64,000 nt of DNA from positions 182,001-246,000 of the forward strand of contig CAWZYM010000060.1 in the NCBI GenBank assembly GCA_963966185.1. The letters are read 5' to 3'. Position numbers and translations under genes: made by a program. Source of the stretch: Rhabditoides inermis. Its lineage: Eukaryota; Nematoda; Chromadorea; Rhabditida; Rhabditidae. The notes beneath the pieces were generated by a model that was not told where the DNA came from, made no database searches, and saw only the letters and a program-made list of their open reading frames with translations. Numbering within the stretch: position 1 is the stretch's first letter; each line of letters begins with the position of its first letter. This document shows positions 1 through 11,099 of this stretch, piece after piece.

Positions 1-661
1 CCGATGGTGCTCCCTCGACCCGCCCCTCCGCGGCTCCGCTGCTGCAGCTGGCTGTTCAGCGCCCCTGCACATCACAAGTCATATTCCCATCTCCGCCTCC
101 TCTTCCCACAGTCCCCAGTTTTATTTTCTTCTTTCTCTCTCTCTCTCTCCCCCTCTCTCTCCCCCCCTCTCTCTCTCGTCCTCTTTTCCCCCTTTTCTCT
201 CTCCTTCCCTCGTCTCTCCTTTTCTCCCCCCTCCTCACCGTATAATATCCAGTTGACGGCGCTGTTTGTGAAAGGAAGAGCGTGAATGAAATACATGCAG
301 TAGACAAAAATTGGTGCCACATTTCCATTTTCGTCACCCGCGTATTCTGAAAAGGGGCGTGGTCAGAGAGGGCGATCGAGATCATATAGCTCACCGAGGT
401 ATATAGCGAATACTGTAGCACACCAGAACGGAGTCCAGCACAAGAAATAGAAGCTGGACACGGCCATTGTGTACAGAGAGATGCGGAAGAGAGGAATCTG
501 CGACGACTGAAACAATCGTGGTGAGACCCGGAGGAGGCGGGGGTGGGCGGAGTACCTTGAAAGTCCGCGCATGTTGTCGCAACTTAGAGAGCAGCTTTGT
601 GTAGAAGAATATGACAAGAGTGAGTGGCACACAGTAGCAGAGGAAGAACTGGAGAGAGTGA

Positions 662-718
<57 letters not shown>

Positions 719-948
719 CTTGCATTTACCTGATATACAGTGAATAGTGTGAATACGGTGCTTCCGATATGCATCATAGTGCACTTTTCTATCTTCATTC
801 GTGTCAGTTTGTTGGGCCCTGTAAGTGAGATGAGGATATAGTGAGATAGGATATGAGGTGAGATGAGGATCCATATATGATATGGAGATAAATTTGTCTT
901 CTACACTACTTTACCCTAAATTGAGTGAAAGGAGGAGAGAGAGAGAGA

Positions 949-997
<49 letters not shown>

Positions 998-1124
998 GGG
1001 CTGAGGAGAGGAAGACAGAACTCACCTGTTTCTTTCTCAAACAAGACTATTTCGTGGGCGGAAAAGGACCATAGTAGAGGGCAGAGAGTGACGAGGGCGT
1101 ATGCAGCGAGTCCTGCAAGGCAAC

Positions 1125-1160
<36 letters not shown>

Positions 1161-2293
1161 CCCCCACCTAGTAGTATGGCAATGGCGATTTTCCTTGACC
1201 TCAGGACCTTCTTCTGTGGATGACATACTCCGGCATACCGATCAAATGACATCGCAGTGAGAATCAACGCGGACAGAATCTGTTATGACGTTCATATTAT
1301 CTCATGAATCTCATGACGTCATTCATCAATACCTTTCCAAAATTCTCGAACACAGCGTGCAGTTTGCACGGCACGCTTCCGAACATCCAAAATCCGAGGA
1401 TCTGAAAAGAACTACATGACAAAGCGTGCAAGGATGGAATGTGAATAGATTGGACTGTGAGTGAATGTTGGTGGTTGTTGATGGGACGAGGGACTCGCCT
1501 GGTCGATGACTGTGAATGGGAGACTCAGACACACACCAAAGTCCACGCACGAAAGCACTATCACGTATATGAGAGTGTTGTCGATGGAGGCTCTGCGAGC
1601 TCTGAAATGAACGAGGATGAGGAGAGGAGAGGAGAGGAGAGGAGAGGAGAGGAGAGGAGAGGAGAGGAGAGGAGAGGAGAGGAGAGGAGAGGAGAGGAGA
1701 GGAGAGGAGAGGAGAGGAGAGGAGAGGAGAGGAGAGGAGAGGAGAGGAGAGGAGAGGAGAGGAGAGGAGAGGAGAGGAGAGGAGAGGAGAGGAGAGGAGA
1801 GGAGAGGAGAGGAGAGGAGAGGAGAGGAGAGGAGAGGAGAGGAGAGGAGAGGAGAGGAGAGGAGAGAGAGGAGAGGAGAGGAGAGGAGAGGAGAGGAGAG
1901 GAGAGGAGAGGAGAGGAGAGGAGAGGAGAGGAGAGGAGAGGAGAGGAGAGGAGAGGAGAGGAGAGGAGAGGAGAGGAGAGGAGAGGAGAGGAGAGGAGAG
2001 GAGAGGAGAGGAGAGGAGAGGAGAGGAGAGGAGAGGAGAGGAGAGGAGAGGAGAGGAGAGGAGAGGAGAGGAGAGGAGAGGAGAGGAGAGGAGAGGAGAG
2101 GAGAGGAGAGGAGAGGAGAGGAGAGGAGAGGAGAGGGGTTAGAGTGGCCGTACCGGACGACGTGGTATATGGTGGTGAGAACGGCGACGTTGCCGCACGT
2201 TCCGAGGAGGAAGAGAAGGAGGTAGGCGACTGCCATGATCATCACGTGGAGGTCCTCGTGGTTCGGGGGAGGAAGCACGTCTGTGATCTCCAT
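1..2293 (-). CDS. Rhodopsin-class (class A) peptide-type GPCR, 3' end truncated by window
   Basis: Seven-transmembrane receptor at the plasma membrane, probably for a neuropeptide. Exons (minus strand): 2154-2293, 1499-1601, 1333-1401, 1168-1279, 1026-1112, 730-818, 556-648, 395-506, 239-346, and 64 running off at base 1; all phases agree. TM1 has LLGTCGNVAV, TM2 is in exon 2, exon 3 carries the TM3 cysteine (SVPCKLHAVF), exon 4 the DRY motif (FDRYAGVCHP), exon 8 the TM6 CWTPFW motif, exon 9 TM7 with NSAVNWILY in place of NPxxY, exon 10 a Ser/Arg/Gly-rich tail. The chosen ATG (2291-2293) lies 6 nt after a TTTGCAG acceptor, suggesting trans-splicing. Intron 1 is filled by a (GGAGA)n array; intron 2 has a GC-AG donor (GCGAGT). 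The motifs recall nematode GnRH-receptor-related or similar peptide receptors, but the subfamily is a guess. Confidence 0.88.
1617..2136. repeat. (GGAGA)n pentanucleotide microsatellite, about 103 copies
   Basis: Almost perfect pentanucleotide array lying in intron 1 of the GPCR gene; one interruption near 1861-1868 shifts the register by an inserted GA-type unit. On the receptor's sense strand it reads as CTCCT, giving a 500-base polypyrimidine tract before the acceptor of exon 2. It produces spurious long ORFs (repeating RRGEE and LLSSP) on both strands. Confidence 0.97.
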
Positions 2294-2299
2294 CTGCCA

Positions 2300-3109
2300 C
2301 TGCAAACAACCAAATTAGAGAGGGCCTGCAGCGCTCTCTCGCTTGTGCTCATTTACCCCGCGCGCTAGAATTTCAAAATGCGTTTTTCTGCGATAAACTA
2401 TATTCTTTTTGATAAAGAGATACACCAAACTCCAATGTATGTACTCGTCTCTTTGATCGCGTGTGAGTCGTTTGTTTATATTTCAATCTGATTGAGTCTT
2501 GAAGCGGGACAATCGCTCTGCGTCTCTGCGTCTCTAACCGTAAGTACCCTCACCGGGTCAGATATTCTGTGCGCGCAACTTTACTCGATTGATCTGTGCC
2601 ACGAATGAAAGTAATTTTGTGAAACAAAACTTTAGAAAAGGAGACAGATATTATCTTAAAAGTACTTCCAAGTAAAAGTAGTTGGCTGATTGTCTCAATT
2701 GAAGAAAAGAACCGAAATGATTTAGCAGGCTCTCAAAACAGTTCGTGCTGCAAAAAAAAACAGAAAGTATCATCAGGAAATGAAGTCCGATACAAAAAGA
2801 TCATTTTGTACTAGTACAGAGAGCCTACTGGTACATGTCTCAATTGTCATTTCGGCCCTTTTCCTCGATTGAAGATTGAGGTGAACATGCATCTAAGAAG
2901 AAGCTTAAAACAATCAGTACAAGGTAACTACTTTTACTTGAAAGTACTTTCAAAAGATATACAATGTTCGAAGGGCAGCGTAGACTGAAAGTACTCATAC
3001 TAGCACACAAGTGCACAAACTCGCGTTCTCTGTATTACGCGTGCGGGTGATTTTTCCGCTATTTTTGCTGCCCGGATCGATCGCCTCTATCATCCGCCGC
3101 AGCTCACAC
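2300..3109. other. Intergenic stretch with an imperfect foldback repeat
   Basis: No coding exon recognised. It separates the GPCR start from the first LINE. It contains two inverted arms, about 2640-2740 and 2815-2960, sharing AAGTACTT(C)CAAGTAAAAGTAG, CTCAATTGAAG, CCGAAATGA and AGGCTCTC blocks in opposite orientation, around a loop of about 75 bp. This is the shape of a short MITE or foldback element. Confidence 0.6.
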
Positions 3110-4147
3110 TCCTAGTTTTGGTGGTTTTGTTTATAAAAACCACTGTAAGGTGAACGATATGTCGCACGATGATGTCCTTTCTATCCTCCGTTCGCATGAC
3201 GCTGTTCTCAAGTCGCTAGCCTCTACCTGCCAGCAGAACTCGGCCACCCTGGTCATGTTGATGAAGCTGCTTGAGACCAGGCTCCCCCCCCATCAACCAG
3301 CCTCCTCCCCCTCGCCCGCTGTCGTTTGCTGACATGGTGCGCGTCGTGCACAGCGACACCGACGTCATAAACGACAAGGCCACCCGCCTCGTGATTGTGG
3401 GGCGGACAGAGGAGACCACCGACGAGGAGACTGCTCGCGCCGACTACGATTTCCTCAAGGAGCTGGTTTCCAAGTGCGGCAACAAGGACATTCTGGACGA
3501 GTGGAATGCCGGGCGGATCACCTCCCATCGCCATGGAATCAGGAACACTCCCCCCAGAAGGATTCTCAAGATCCAGGTCGCTTCTCGCCTACTGCGAGAT
3601 GCCTTCCTCTCTGGCATCTGGTCGAACCGCCGAGGCCCTCTGTCCGGCTGTCAATTCGCGTACGCTCGCCGTGATCTGACTATGGACGAGTTGCAGACGG
3701 AAAGGGAGCTGAAAGCCGAGTGCCGCCGTCGGAACGAGAAGGCCGGCCAGGTGGAGGTTGTGGTTCGCGATTGCCGCATCGTCACCCTTCGCTACCCCCG
3801 ACCGTTCGACGCCCATCAGCATGCTGCGCCGCCGACTGTGGCCGACCATCTCCCCCCTTCCCTCGCTGCTGGGTCGCCTGTGGCCGCCTCGTCGTCTGAG
3901 CTCTCTCCTCCCGCGCACTCTCTCGCCGTGACCCCGCAGCCGCCCTCTCTCTCCTCCCCCCACCGCTCGCTCTTCCCGCGGCCGCCCGGGTGGCAGGGGG
4001 CGCGGGAAGGGAAGGGGTGGTAGGAAGACCGCTCCTCGCTCGTCCTCTAACCCTCTGTCTGTCCGCAAGTCCGCTCACGGGCAGTTACCCGTGGAAAAGT
4101 GGGCTGAAATAACATGAGGAATTACGCAAAACATGCGGCTGCTGTGG

Positions 4148-4212
4148 GGATTGAACCCGGGATAGCCACATTAGCAGGCGCGCATGCTATCCACAATACC
4201 ACAAGGGCTAGT
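4148..4212 (-). repeat. tRNA-like relic (tRNA-derived SINE head)
   Basis: Read on the minus strand it has an A-box-like TGTGGTATTGTGGATAGC and a B box GGGTTCAATCC followed by CCCAC, at tRNA spacing, but lacks a clean acceptor stem. It is more likely a tRNA-derived SINE or pseudo-tRNA than a functional tRNA. Confidence 0.55.
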
Positions 4213-4439
4213 TGCGAAAGAGCTTTCGAGTGCGGTAGATATATCCAAGACGCGCGCAGCGATTGATACAAACCGGGTTTGCTATGTTTTTAGCGATTCA
4301 TTAACGCTTTAACTCGTGCATTCCAATCAAGTAAATGTTATAAGCACAATGTTTATTCAACAAAATGATCTCAACAAGACATAAACAACAGCAACAACAC
4401 ATCTTGTTAGAAAAATATTGTTCATACAAGGGGGAAGAG

Positions 4440-4908
4440 GTGTGTATTGAGGTTGTTGTCGTTGCGGCGGAGGCGGTGGCAGTAGAAAAAGCGGCCTGTG
4501 ATGATGATCTCCCTGCTGCACTCCCACCTGCAATCAATCAATCAATTCTGCAAGAAATATAAGGAATATATGACCAATCAATACTCACCTCTACGGCGAT
4601 CGTATTCATATGAGAAGTTGTGTGAGTACTGTTCATGAAGTGCTGCAAAAATGAGGCATGGATATCAAATGTACAATAGACACATGGTTCTTCTGCCACC
4701 CTACCAGTCTTCGTCAGGAGACTGCGAGTGCCAATCATAAGCGGGCCATGTGACAGAGCCCCCACCCACCTCATGACATAAGAAAAAGCTAACCTCCACG
4801 AACGCCGTCAGCTGCCGGAAGAAGACCCTCCTGGCGAGTCGCCGTCGCAGCCGCAAAGGCTTTTGCAGCCATTTCTGCCGCAGCAGCCTTTGTTTGATTT
4901 CATTTCTT
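4440..4908 (-). pseudogene. Exon-like segments of an unrecognised gene, possibly captured by the element
   Basis: Three minus-strand segments with consensus splice borders: 4794-4908 (acceptor TTTTCAG, donor GTTAGC; basic, RRRLARRVFFRQLTAFVE), 4589-4642 (TTTTTGCAG ... GTGAGT; HFMNSTHTTSHMNTIAVE), and from 4527 leftwards (ATTGCAG; His/Pro-rich). The first two are open and in compatible phase. I recognise no family. They lie wholly inside the inverted-repeat element, so they could be a transduplicated host-gene fragment, a degenerate part of the element's own gene, or chance. Confidence 0.35.
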
Positions 4909-4999
4909 CTGAAAACAAACGATGACAAAAGTATCAATGATAAAATGATTCACTGCGCGAAAAATACGAACACGAACACAGGTTCGGACATGTAAAACA

Positions 5000-5455
5000 G
5001 TATGTTTTGTGCGAACGAGGAAGCGCAACAATATGCGAGTGAAATAGGGTAAAAAAGGAAGGTAGATTACCTGAAAGTACGTTAACAAAACATCCTTTCA
5101 GATTCAATACAACTTTTTACAGCTGGTACAGTCATGCGCGCGCAACAAAAATTGGCAGAATATTAAATGTTTTGTGCGAAGGGGAATGCGCGAGTATGTG
5201 CGAGTATTATGAGGTGAAAGAGGGTCGATTACAAAAAAGTACGCTTACAAAACACCAGATGAGATTATACAAAACTTTTGGCAGCTCATCTAATCATGCG
5301 CGCAACGAAAATTGTCTGAATAATCGATGTTTTGAGCAAACGAGCTTGCGCAAGAGTGTGCGAGTATAATAGGGTGAAAGAGGAGGTTCAATTACATAGA
5401 AGTACGCTCGCAAAACAACAAATAAGATTATACAAAACTTTTTACAAGGTGTTAA
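5000..5455. repeat. Degenerate tandem repeat, period about 160-165 bp, about 3 units
   Basis: Units start near 5000, 5167 and 5327 with ATGTTTTGTGCGAA-like sequence, followed by GCGCGAGTATGTGCGAGT, AGGGTGAAAGAGG, GATTAC, AAAGTACGCT and ACAAAACTTTT blocks. A fourth, very diverged unit may follow at 5490-5600. It lies inside the inserted element. Confidence 0.65.
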
Positions 5456-5881
5456 AATAAATCACATTATCGAAGATTCACCTAAAAACGAATGTTTAGC
5501 AATAATAATCACGTTATATGGAATATGAGTATTACACATTGAAAGAGCATATTCGATTTCATAAATGTACGCTCAAATATAAACAAATTGTTTCCTGAAA
5601 ACACCATAACAGTAAACAAACACAAATATCAAACAAGCCGAAAATTAAAATTCCCGTTTGAAAAGCGCGCCTTCGCAGAGAAAGCCCCGCCCTTTTTTCG
5701 CAGCTCCGCCCACTTCCACAGATGAACGGCGGGTAACTGCCCGTGCGCTGTGAAGCGCACCTTGTCCAAAGTACTGCTCTCGCCGATTGCAGAGGAGATC
5801 CCGAAGAAGGTGCGCGAGGGTGAATCGGGCGAGCCTTTTGAAGAGACCGCTGGAGATGCCGACGTTGCCATGGACTAGGAC

Positions 5882-8777
5882 TTCTGCCCCCGGCCCGCTA
5901 GCACTGTTGTTCAGGTCGGTTCTACTGTTTTTGATGTTTCGCAGTTTTCCCCTTCCCCAATCACTAGTGTTGTTCCATGTGCAAATTTTCTGCTGCTAAA
6001 CGCGCGCTCAGTTCGGAATAAGTTGTATGATTTAGATATGCTATTGAATCAGGCTAAACCTATTGTTTTCGCGATAACCGAAAGTTGGTGCAATGTTGAA
6101 GATAATATGAGTAGTCTCTGTATGAATGGCCGCTATAACATGTATCGATCGGATCGCAAGACTCATGCTGGAGGCGTTTTAGTGCTCACTCACTCTTCCC
6201 TTTCTGTAAAACACATTTTATCCATGTCAATTGATAATCTTTGCGAATTAGTTTGCATCGACATTCTCTCCTTTAAAGATGTCTCGCTCACTGCGATTGA
6301 TTACTGCATATCGCACACCTGGCTCATCGCCACAAATCAAGCTAGCAGGAACAAAACTTATTCATGAAATTCAGTCACTTCTCTTACCTGATAGCCATAG
6401 TCACATAATTCAAGGAGATTTCAATGCGCCATCGGTCGACTGGAATTCGTTCCGGGCGACTGAGGCGTTTGATCGATCTTTGATGAACTTCGTCTCACTC
6501 CACTCCCTTTCTCAAATGGTTCGCCATGCGACGATGGTGAGACGAGTGGGGCGAAGGGCGCACACTCTCGACATCGTTCTCACTGATTCCATATCGCTTT
6601 TCCAATGTGTCCGTGTGATGCCGCGTTTTTCTGTCTGCGATCACTTGCCCGTTGAGTATCGGCTGCGACTCGGGGTGAGTGAGGCCGCTGGAGAGAGGCC
6701 GCGTTTCGCATATCGGAGGGCGAATTGGAATGAAATAAACAAAACCATTGCTTGTACTGATTGGACACTTGACTTTATAGGACTGACATTAGAACAGGCT
6801 ACCGCGCTTTTCAACCAGCGAATGCAACACCTCATCCACACTCACATTCCCGTTCTGCCCCCGTATAAAAATACTAACCTTCCCAGTCATATTCTCAAAC
6901 TGAAACGCGCAGCTCTTAAGTATTCGATTAGACAGCCTTCCAGCCGTGCTTCGGACAGAGCACAAAATAAACTACGAAAGGCGTTATTCTCTTGGAACTG
7001 CAAACGCGAGGCGAGATTAATCAATGGTGGCAACAAGCGCGCGCTATTTCGGGATGTACGCGCCAAACTGTTTCCTGGTGATGGTGTCGCCTCGCTCTCT
7101 CGTGAGGGTGAGTTGATTCACGGGTCGAGGGAGAAGGCGGAGCTGTTCGGAGAGTGCTTTGATGCGATCTTTTCGCAGCGAGGTCCTATCCCTGCGGGTG
7201 CGCCCCTTCCTTGTGCTGTCAGTCAGCTCTCCACCATTGAGATTTCGTATGTACATGTACACAAAACTATTTCCAAACTAGCATCTAAAATGAACACGAG
7301 CCCTGACAATATTTCGCATGCCTTTTTGAAAAATACGGTTGATACGATTTCGGTCCCACTCTCTATTCTTTTTTCAATGTCTACTTCCGTATGCAATGTC
7401 CCTGAGATTTGGAAACTGGCGTATATAAAACCTCTTTATAAAAAGGGGGCTCGTGATGATCCACTCAACTACAGGCCTATCAGCCTTATAAGTAGTGTTG
7501 CGAAAGTTCTGGAACGCATATGCGTCAAGCAAATTACGGAATTTCTTGAGAGGAATTCGCTTCTCACACCTAGGCAATTTGGCTTTCGCAAGAATAGATC
7601 TACAAACGCTCAACTTATTGAGTGTCATAGTCACTGGTTGAAACACCTATCTAATGGAATGGTTATCGATTGTATATACTTTGATTTCAAGAAGGCATTC
7701 GATACTATTAATCACAACTTGCTATACAAAAAGTTGCATTCGCTGGGAATTCGCGGTAACGTATTGGGATGGATTAGAAGTTTCTTGACCGACCGTCGCC
7801 AACAAGTAATGGTCGGTGATGAGCTTTCCTCTCCACGGCTTGTCAACTGTGGTGTACCACAGGGGTCTTGCCTAGGTCCCATACTGTTCAATGTATATAT
7901 TAATGATATCATCTCCAATCTTCCCGACTATGTTGAGTGTGCGCTTTACGCCGATGATTTGAAAATTTCCTTCGCATTTGATGCAAATGATCCTTCCGCC
8001 CAGCATGAATTTCAAGTGGCAATTGATTTAGTCGCATGGTGGTCCCTTCAGTGGGGTTTACAAATATCTACTCAGAAAACACAGATACTGCATATAGGAC
8101 GTCGTAATCCCAGGCATGAGTATTCCGCACACGGCACAACTCTCGCCCCTGCCGATACTGTCAGGGATTTAGGCGTCTCTATCAGCAGTTCTCTTGTCTT
8201 TGACGATCACTATTCCAACATTGTTCAGAATACGCTTCACTCCATAAACGACTTTCTGCGCGTATATCGTACTCGCAATCTCACTGTTCTTAAAGTTGCA
8301 TACGTAACCTATTTTCGGTGCAAACTTGAGTATTGTACAGAATTATGGAATCCTAAAGATGTGGGGTCGGTGAATCTGATTGAGTCGGTACAGAGACATT
8401 TTACGCGCCGAATATGTCACCGTGCCGGCTTTTTCTCGCTCACTTATCCCCAACGCCTCCAGCTATTAGATCTCCAAACGCTCGAAGAGCGACGCTTAAT
8501 AAACGATATTGCGTATATTCATAAGGTTATGACTAATCGCACTAGTCTAGAGTATTCTGGCCTCTTCAACATTGTACCTTCCCGGTCTCGTGTTTCTCAT
8601 GGGTGGCGCCTGATTCCTTGCTTTGACACAACTTTAAAGAGCAGCACGTTTTTCAGTAGGGTTTTTGCACTATGGAACACACTCCCCAACAACATCATTT
8701 TATCTGCGAAACATCAAACAGTGAAATCGTACCTCCTAGATAACCCCCATTTGTTCCCTCCGTCCAAAGTTAGATGA
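5882..8777 (+). pseudogene. LINE ORF2: endonuclease-reverse transcriptase with one frameshift
   Basis: The endonuclease part runs in one frame from about 5882 (LLLNARSVRNK, TESW, DRKTHAGGVLVL) to about 6290, then continues in the next frame (ITAYRTPGSS, QGDFNAPSVDWNS, CDHLPV), so one indel lies near 6275-6295. The reverse transcriptase follows: KPLYKKG, NYRPISLIS, FGFRKNRST, FDFKKAFDTI, GVPQGSCLGPILF and the catalytic YADD at 7947-7958. The stop is just before 8778. The gene would copy LINE RNA by target-primed reverse transcription; the frameshift makes the copy inactive unless the base is a sequencing error. Confidence 0.9.
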
Positions 8778-9037
8778 GTGCTCATTTGGGAACCTGTGTT
8801 ATCTGTTTTATCCTATTTTTGTGTTTATTTATTTTCCAATGCCGTATTCACTCTAATTATGTGTTTGTCCTGTGTTCATATATATATAGTATACGCGGTA
8901 ATAAATATTATTATTATTATTAAACTGCGAGGAGTGAAGTCGAGTTGGTTAGTAGATTTGCAGGTGAAACAAAACTGGACACGACTTACGACTAAAAAGA
9001 AACATCCCCAACACCATATGTTTCGTCCCCATCACAT

Positions 9038-10050
9038 ATAGGGTATCCCCCATTTTCAGGGTACGCGAATTATCGGCGGTCAATCAGACAGGGCCGAAAT
9101 GAAGAGGTTTCTATGCAAATCAGGTGGTTTTGACGGTTTTTGGACTATAATACGGTAACAAACGCCAAATTCAAAATTCTAACGAGATGAATCTCTCAGG
9201 GTGGTCAATAGGCACATCATATCAAAAAATTGTTCGATTCGGACATATTTGATTTGGCGTAAATCCCTATATAAGATGACCAAAAAATGATGAATGATGA
9301 TCGATCGATATCTAACGAACTAATCAATGAATCAAAGTAATGATCATGTCGTGAAATTTCAATAATAAGAAAATCGTTCTGAATTGAGTTATTAGCTCTA
9401 GAAGGTAGAAAAACTCTGCTTCATTTGACTTGCAAATGACCCTCATTTCCTTTAAATCAGACCGCCAAGCGCGCGAATTGTGAGTCGAATGATTTCGCGG
9501 TGACCGATAGCGCGGCTAGATGAGATGAAATGATGTCTGAAAAATATGCGGCGATTGAACAAGCGTTTAGGGTATTCCCCCGTTCACGGTACGCTTGTTC
9601 ACTCGCCGCATAATTTCTAGACAGCATTTCATCGCATTTGGTCGCGCTATCGGTCCGCGCGCCATCATTCGACCGCGCAATTCGCGCGCTTGGCGGTCTG
9701 ATTTTAGGGAAATGTTTTTGTAGATATCGCTACTCCAGAATTTATAAATCATGAAAAACATCCAAAATGCATAGCTTCAATGATTCAGTGTTTCTCTGAT
9801 AATTTTGTTCAAACTCAACCAAAAAAATTCAAACTTCGGGAGAGTGAAACCCTGGGTACTACCAACAGATTGTCGGCTCGATATTTGTGATTTTCTATCG
9901 GGAAGTGCTCATTTGAGCTCAAAAACACCAAAAAACGCCCCTTTTCGACGTCATTTTCTCATTGTCTGGTTCGTGTCTGGATCGACAGAGATAATTGCGT
10001 ACCGTGAAAATGGGGGATACCCTATACCTTGAACGGGGGGAATACCCTAT
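9038..10050. mobile_element. TIR element with internal palindrome (MITE-like)
   Basis: The left end begins TATAGGGTATCCCCCATT at 9038 and the right end is its inverted copy ending at 10026; both continue into GGTACGC-AATTATC. A related tip (GGGGGAATACCCTATA) recurs at about 10036-10044 and, in the opposite orientation, at about 9570. Inside, arms 9452-9566 and 9575-9702 form an imperfect palindrome of about 115 bp per arm (AATCAGACCGCCAAGCGCG..., GATAGCGCG, GATGAAATG). No transposase ORF is visible. It looks like a MITE with a second foldback copy nested in it. Confidence 0.75.
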
Positions 10051-10249
10051 ACGTAACCTTTTTTTTTGTTTGAAAGTCGAATTGGACGACGCGCGCTGTC
10101 GTTCGATCGTTCGACCGTTTGATGTTTGAAACAGGGATGGGTCCCAGCGCGAATGTTCCCGCACAAAACGCACTTTTGATGACTTCACAGTTATAACATG
10201 GTGTGCTATGTTTCATCTCATAGCTTCATGCTCAGTTGCACTGATTGCT

Positions 10250-10258
10250 TCACAAAGC

Positions 10259-10300
<42 letters not shown>
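10250..10300. repeat. (CT)n microsatellite in a stretch without recognised genes (10,050-10,790)
   Basis: A dinucleotide tract at about 10259-10297. The surrounding 10,050-10,790 holds no coding exon that I can support. Confidence 0.8.
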
Positions 10301-10301
<1 letters not shown>

Positions 10302-10793
10302 CCTGTGTTGTTCAAACTAGACGACATGTGACATGTAAGCTGTTCAATGAGGGATGCATATAACAATACATATCACAATGCAGGCATCATCTCTGTAACG
10401 CTTTTTGGCTGTTTTGTTAGACGATCATCTGGTTTGGCCTCTTTGGCCTCTTTCGGCGGGAAGCAACAATCTGACCCTATTTCTGAGGATGGTGAAACAA
10501 TCTGAGGCAAAATCTGAGGCAAATATGACCCAAAGTCTGAACCTGTTACTGACACTCAGATACAAAACTGAGGCTGTTTCTGACCCTAGGATTTGAGTCT
10601 GTCCGCTACTTAAATGAGGTGTTAAAGGAGTCTCTTTCTCTCTCCTCTACCTGCTATCACCATCCCGTCCACTGAGTATAATTTCAAACACCTTTGTGTA
10701 TGCACATTCATTCATACTCGATAAACATATGCGATATTACGCGGTTATCGAGCAAACGACTTTTGTGATGATCGCCCCGGCGGCGGCCACGAA

Positions 10794-11090
10794 TCAATTG
10801 ATGAAATAAGGCTCGAGGAGGGTGGAAAGCAGTAGGACAGAGACACGCAACTGTACAACAACAAGCATATCTATAACATACTACATACATCATACATCAC
10901 TAACATACACGATACACGTACAATCACTGTATCGTATAAGCAAACGTAAACTGACGTAAGCGTATGGTAATGGGAAAGGTACGGAAAGCGTACATACCTG
11001 TGCTTTGTCGGCAGCCGCGTATTCAGCATAGAGTTGATCGGGCGTGGGCTGAGAGGGCATGGCAAGAAGAGAAGAGTTCGGAGAAGACAT
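10794..11090 (-). CDS. Candidate two-exon small protein, 49 codons, unrecognised
   Basis: Exon 1 is 10998-11090 (ATG at 11088-11090), reading MSSPNSSLLAMPSQPTPDQL then YAEYAAADKAQ, with donor GTATGT. Exon 2 is 10794-10850 after the acceptor TGTTGTACAG, reading LRVSVLLLSTLLEPYFIN-stop. Phases match (93 + 57 nt). An acceptor-like TTGGTTAG just upstream of the ATG fits trans-splicing. The protein has a polar Ser/Pro/Gln N-terminus and a short hydrophobic C-terminus. No family recognised; it may be part of a longer gene with a different exon 2. Confidence 0.3.
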
Positions 11091-11099
11091 CAGCACATC

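Larger units (their letters stand above)
4076..5745. mobile_element. Inverted-repeat DNA element (non-autonomous) inside LINE ORF1, CGCT target duplication
   Basis: Ends are inverted copies: CACGGGCAGTTACCCG at 4076-4091 and its reverse complement ending at 5745. The 4-bp target duplication CGCT is at 4072-4075 and 5746-5749. No transposase was recognised, so it is probably non-autonomous. It carries a tRNA-like relic (4148-4212, minus), three exon-like segments on the minus strand (4440-4908) with good splice sites, and a tandem repeat (about 5000-5455). The superfamily is not assignable from a 4-bp duplication alone. Confidence 0.75.
3159..5878 (+). pseudogene. LINE ORF1, nucleic-acid-binding protein, broken
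   Basis: The N-terminal part (from ATG 3159) begins MSHDDVLSILRSHDAVLKSL, a likely coiled coil. The reading frame changes at an eight-C run (about 3283-3290) into a 250-codon segment with an RRM-like/C-terminal ORF1 pattern (RLVIVGRTEE, FAYARRDLTMDELQ, ELKAECRRRNEKAG, VVVRDCRIV). A second frame change lies in the G/C-rich run before 4020. The protein then continues to RKSA at 4075, is cut by the inserted element, and resumes in frame at 5750 (VKRTLSKVLL...), ending VAMD-stop at 5876-5878. Removing the insert and one CGCT copy gives a continuous frame across the junction, which is direct evidence that the insertion interrupted this ORF. Confidence 0.75.
3110..8925 (+). mobile_element. Two-ORF non-LTR retrotransposon (CR1/L2-like LINE), degraded and interrupted
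   Basis: A LINE with ORF1 (RNA-binding-type) followed by ORF2 (apurinic-like endonuclease plus reverse transcriptase) and a 3' end in a short (ATT)n tract at about 8900-8925, as in CR1/L2-type elements. ORF1 is interrupted by a 1.67 kb inverted-repeat element (4076-5745) flanked by a CGCT duplication. Frame changes at homopolymers show the copy is no longer active, although ORF2 is open for 832 codons after its single frameshift. The 5' boundary is approximate. Confidence 0.85.

Noticed and set aside
1412..2368. Long ORFs on both strands made of RRGEE or LLSSP repeats
   Set aside because: They are translations of the (GGAGA)n array inside the GPCR intron.
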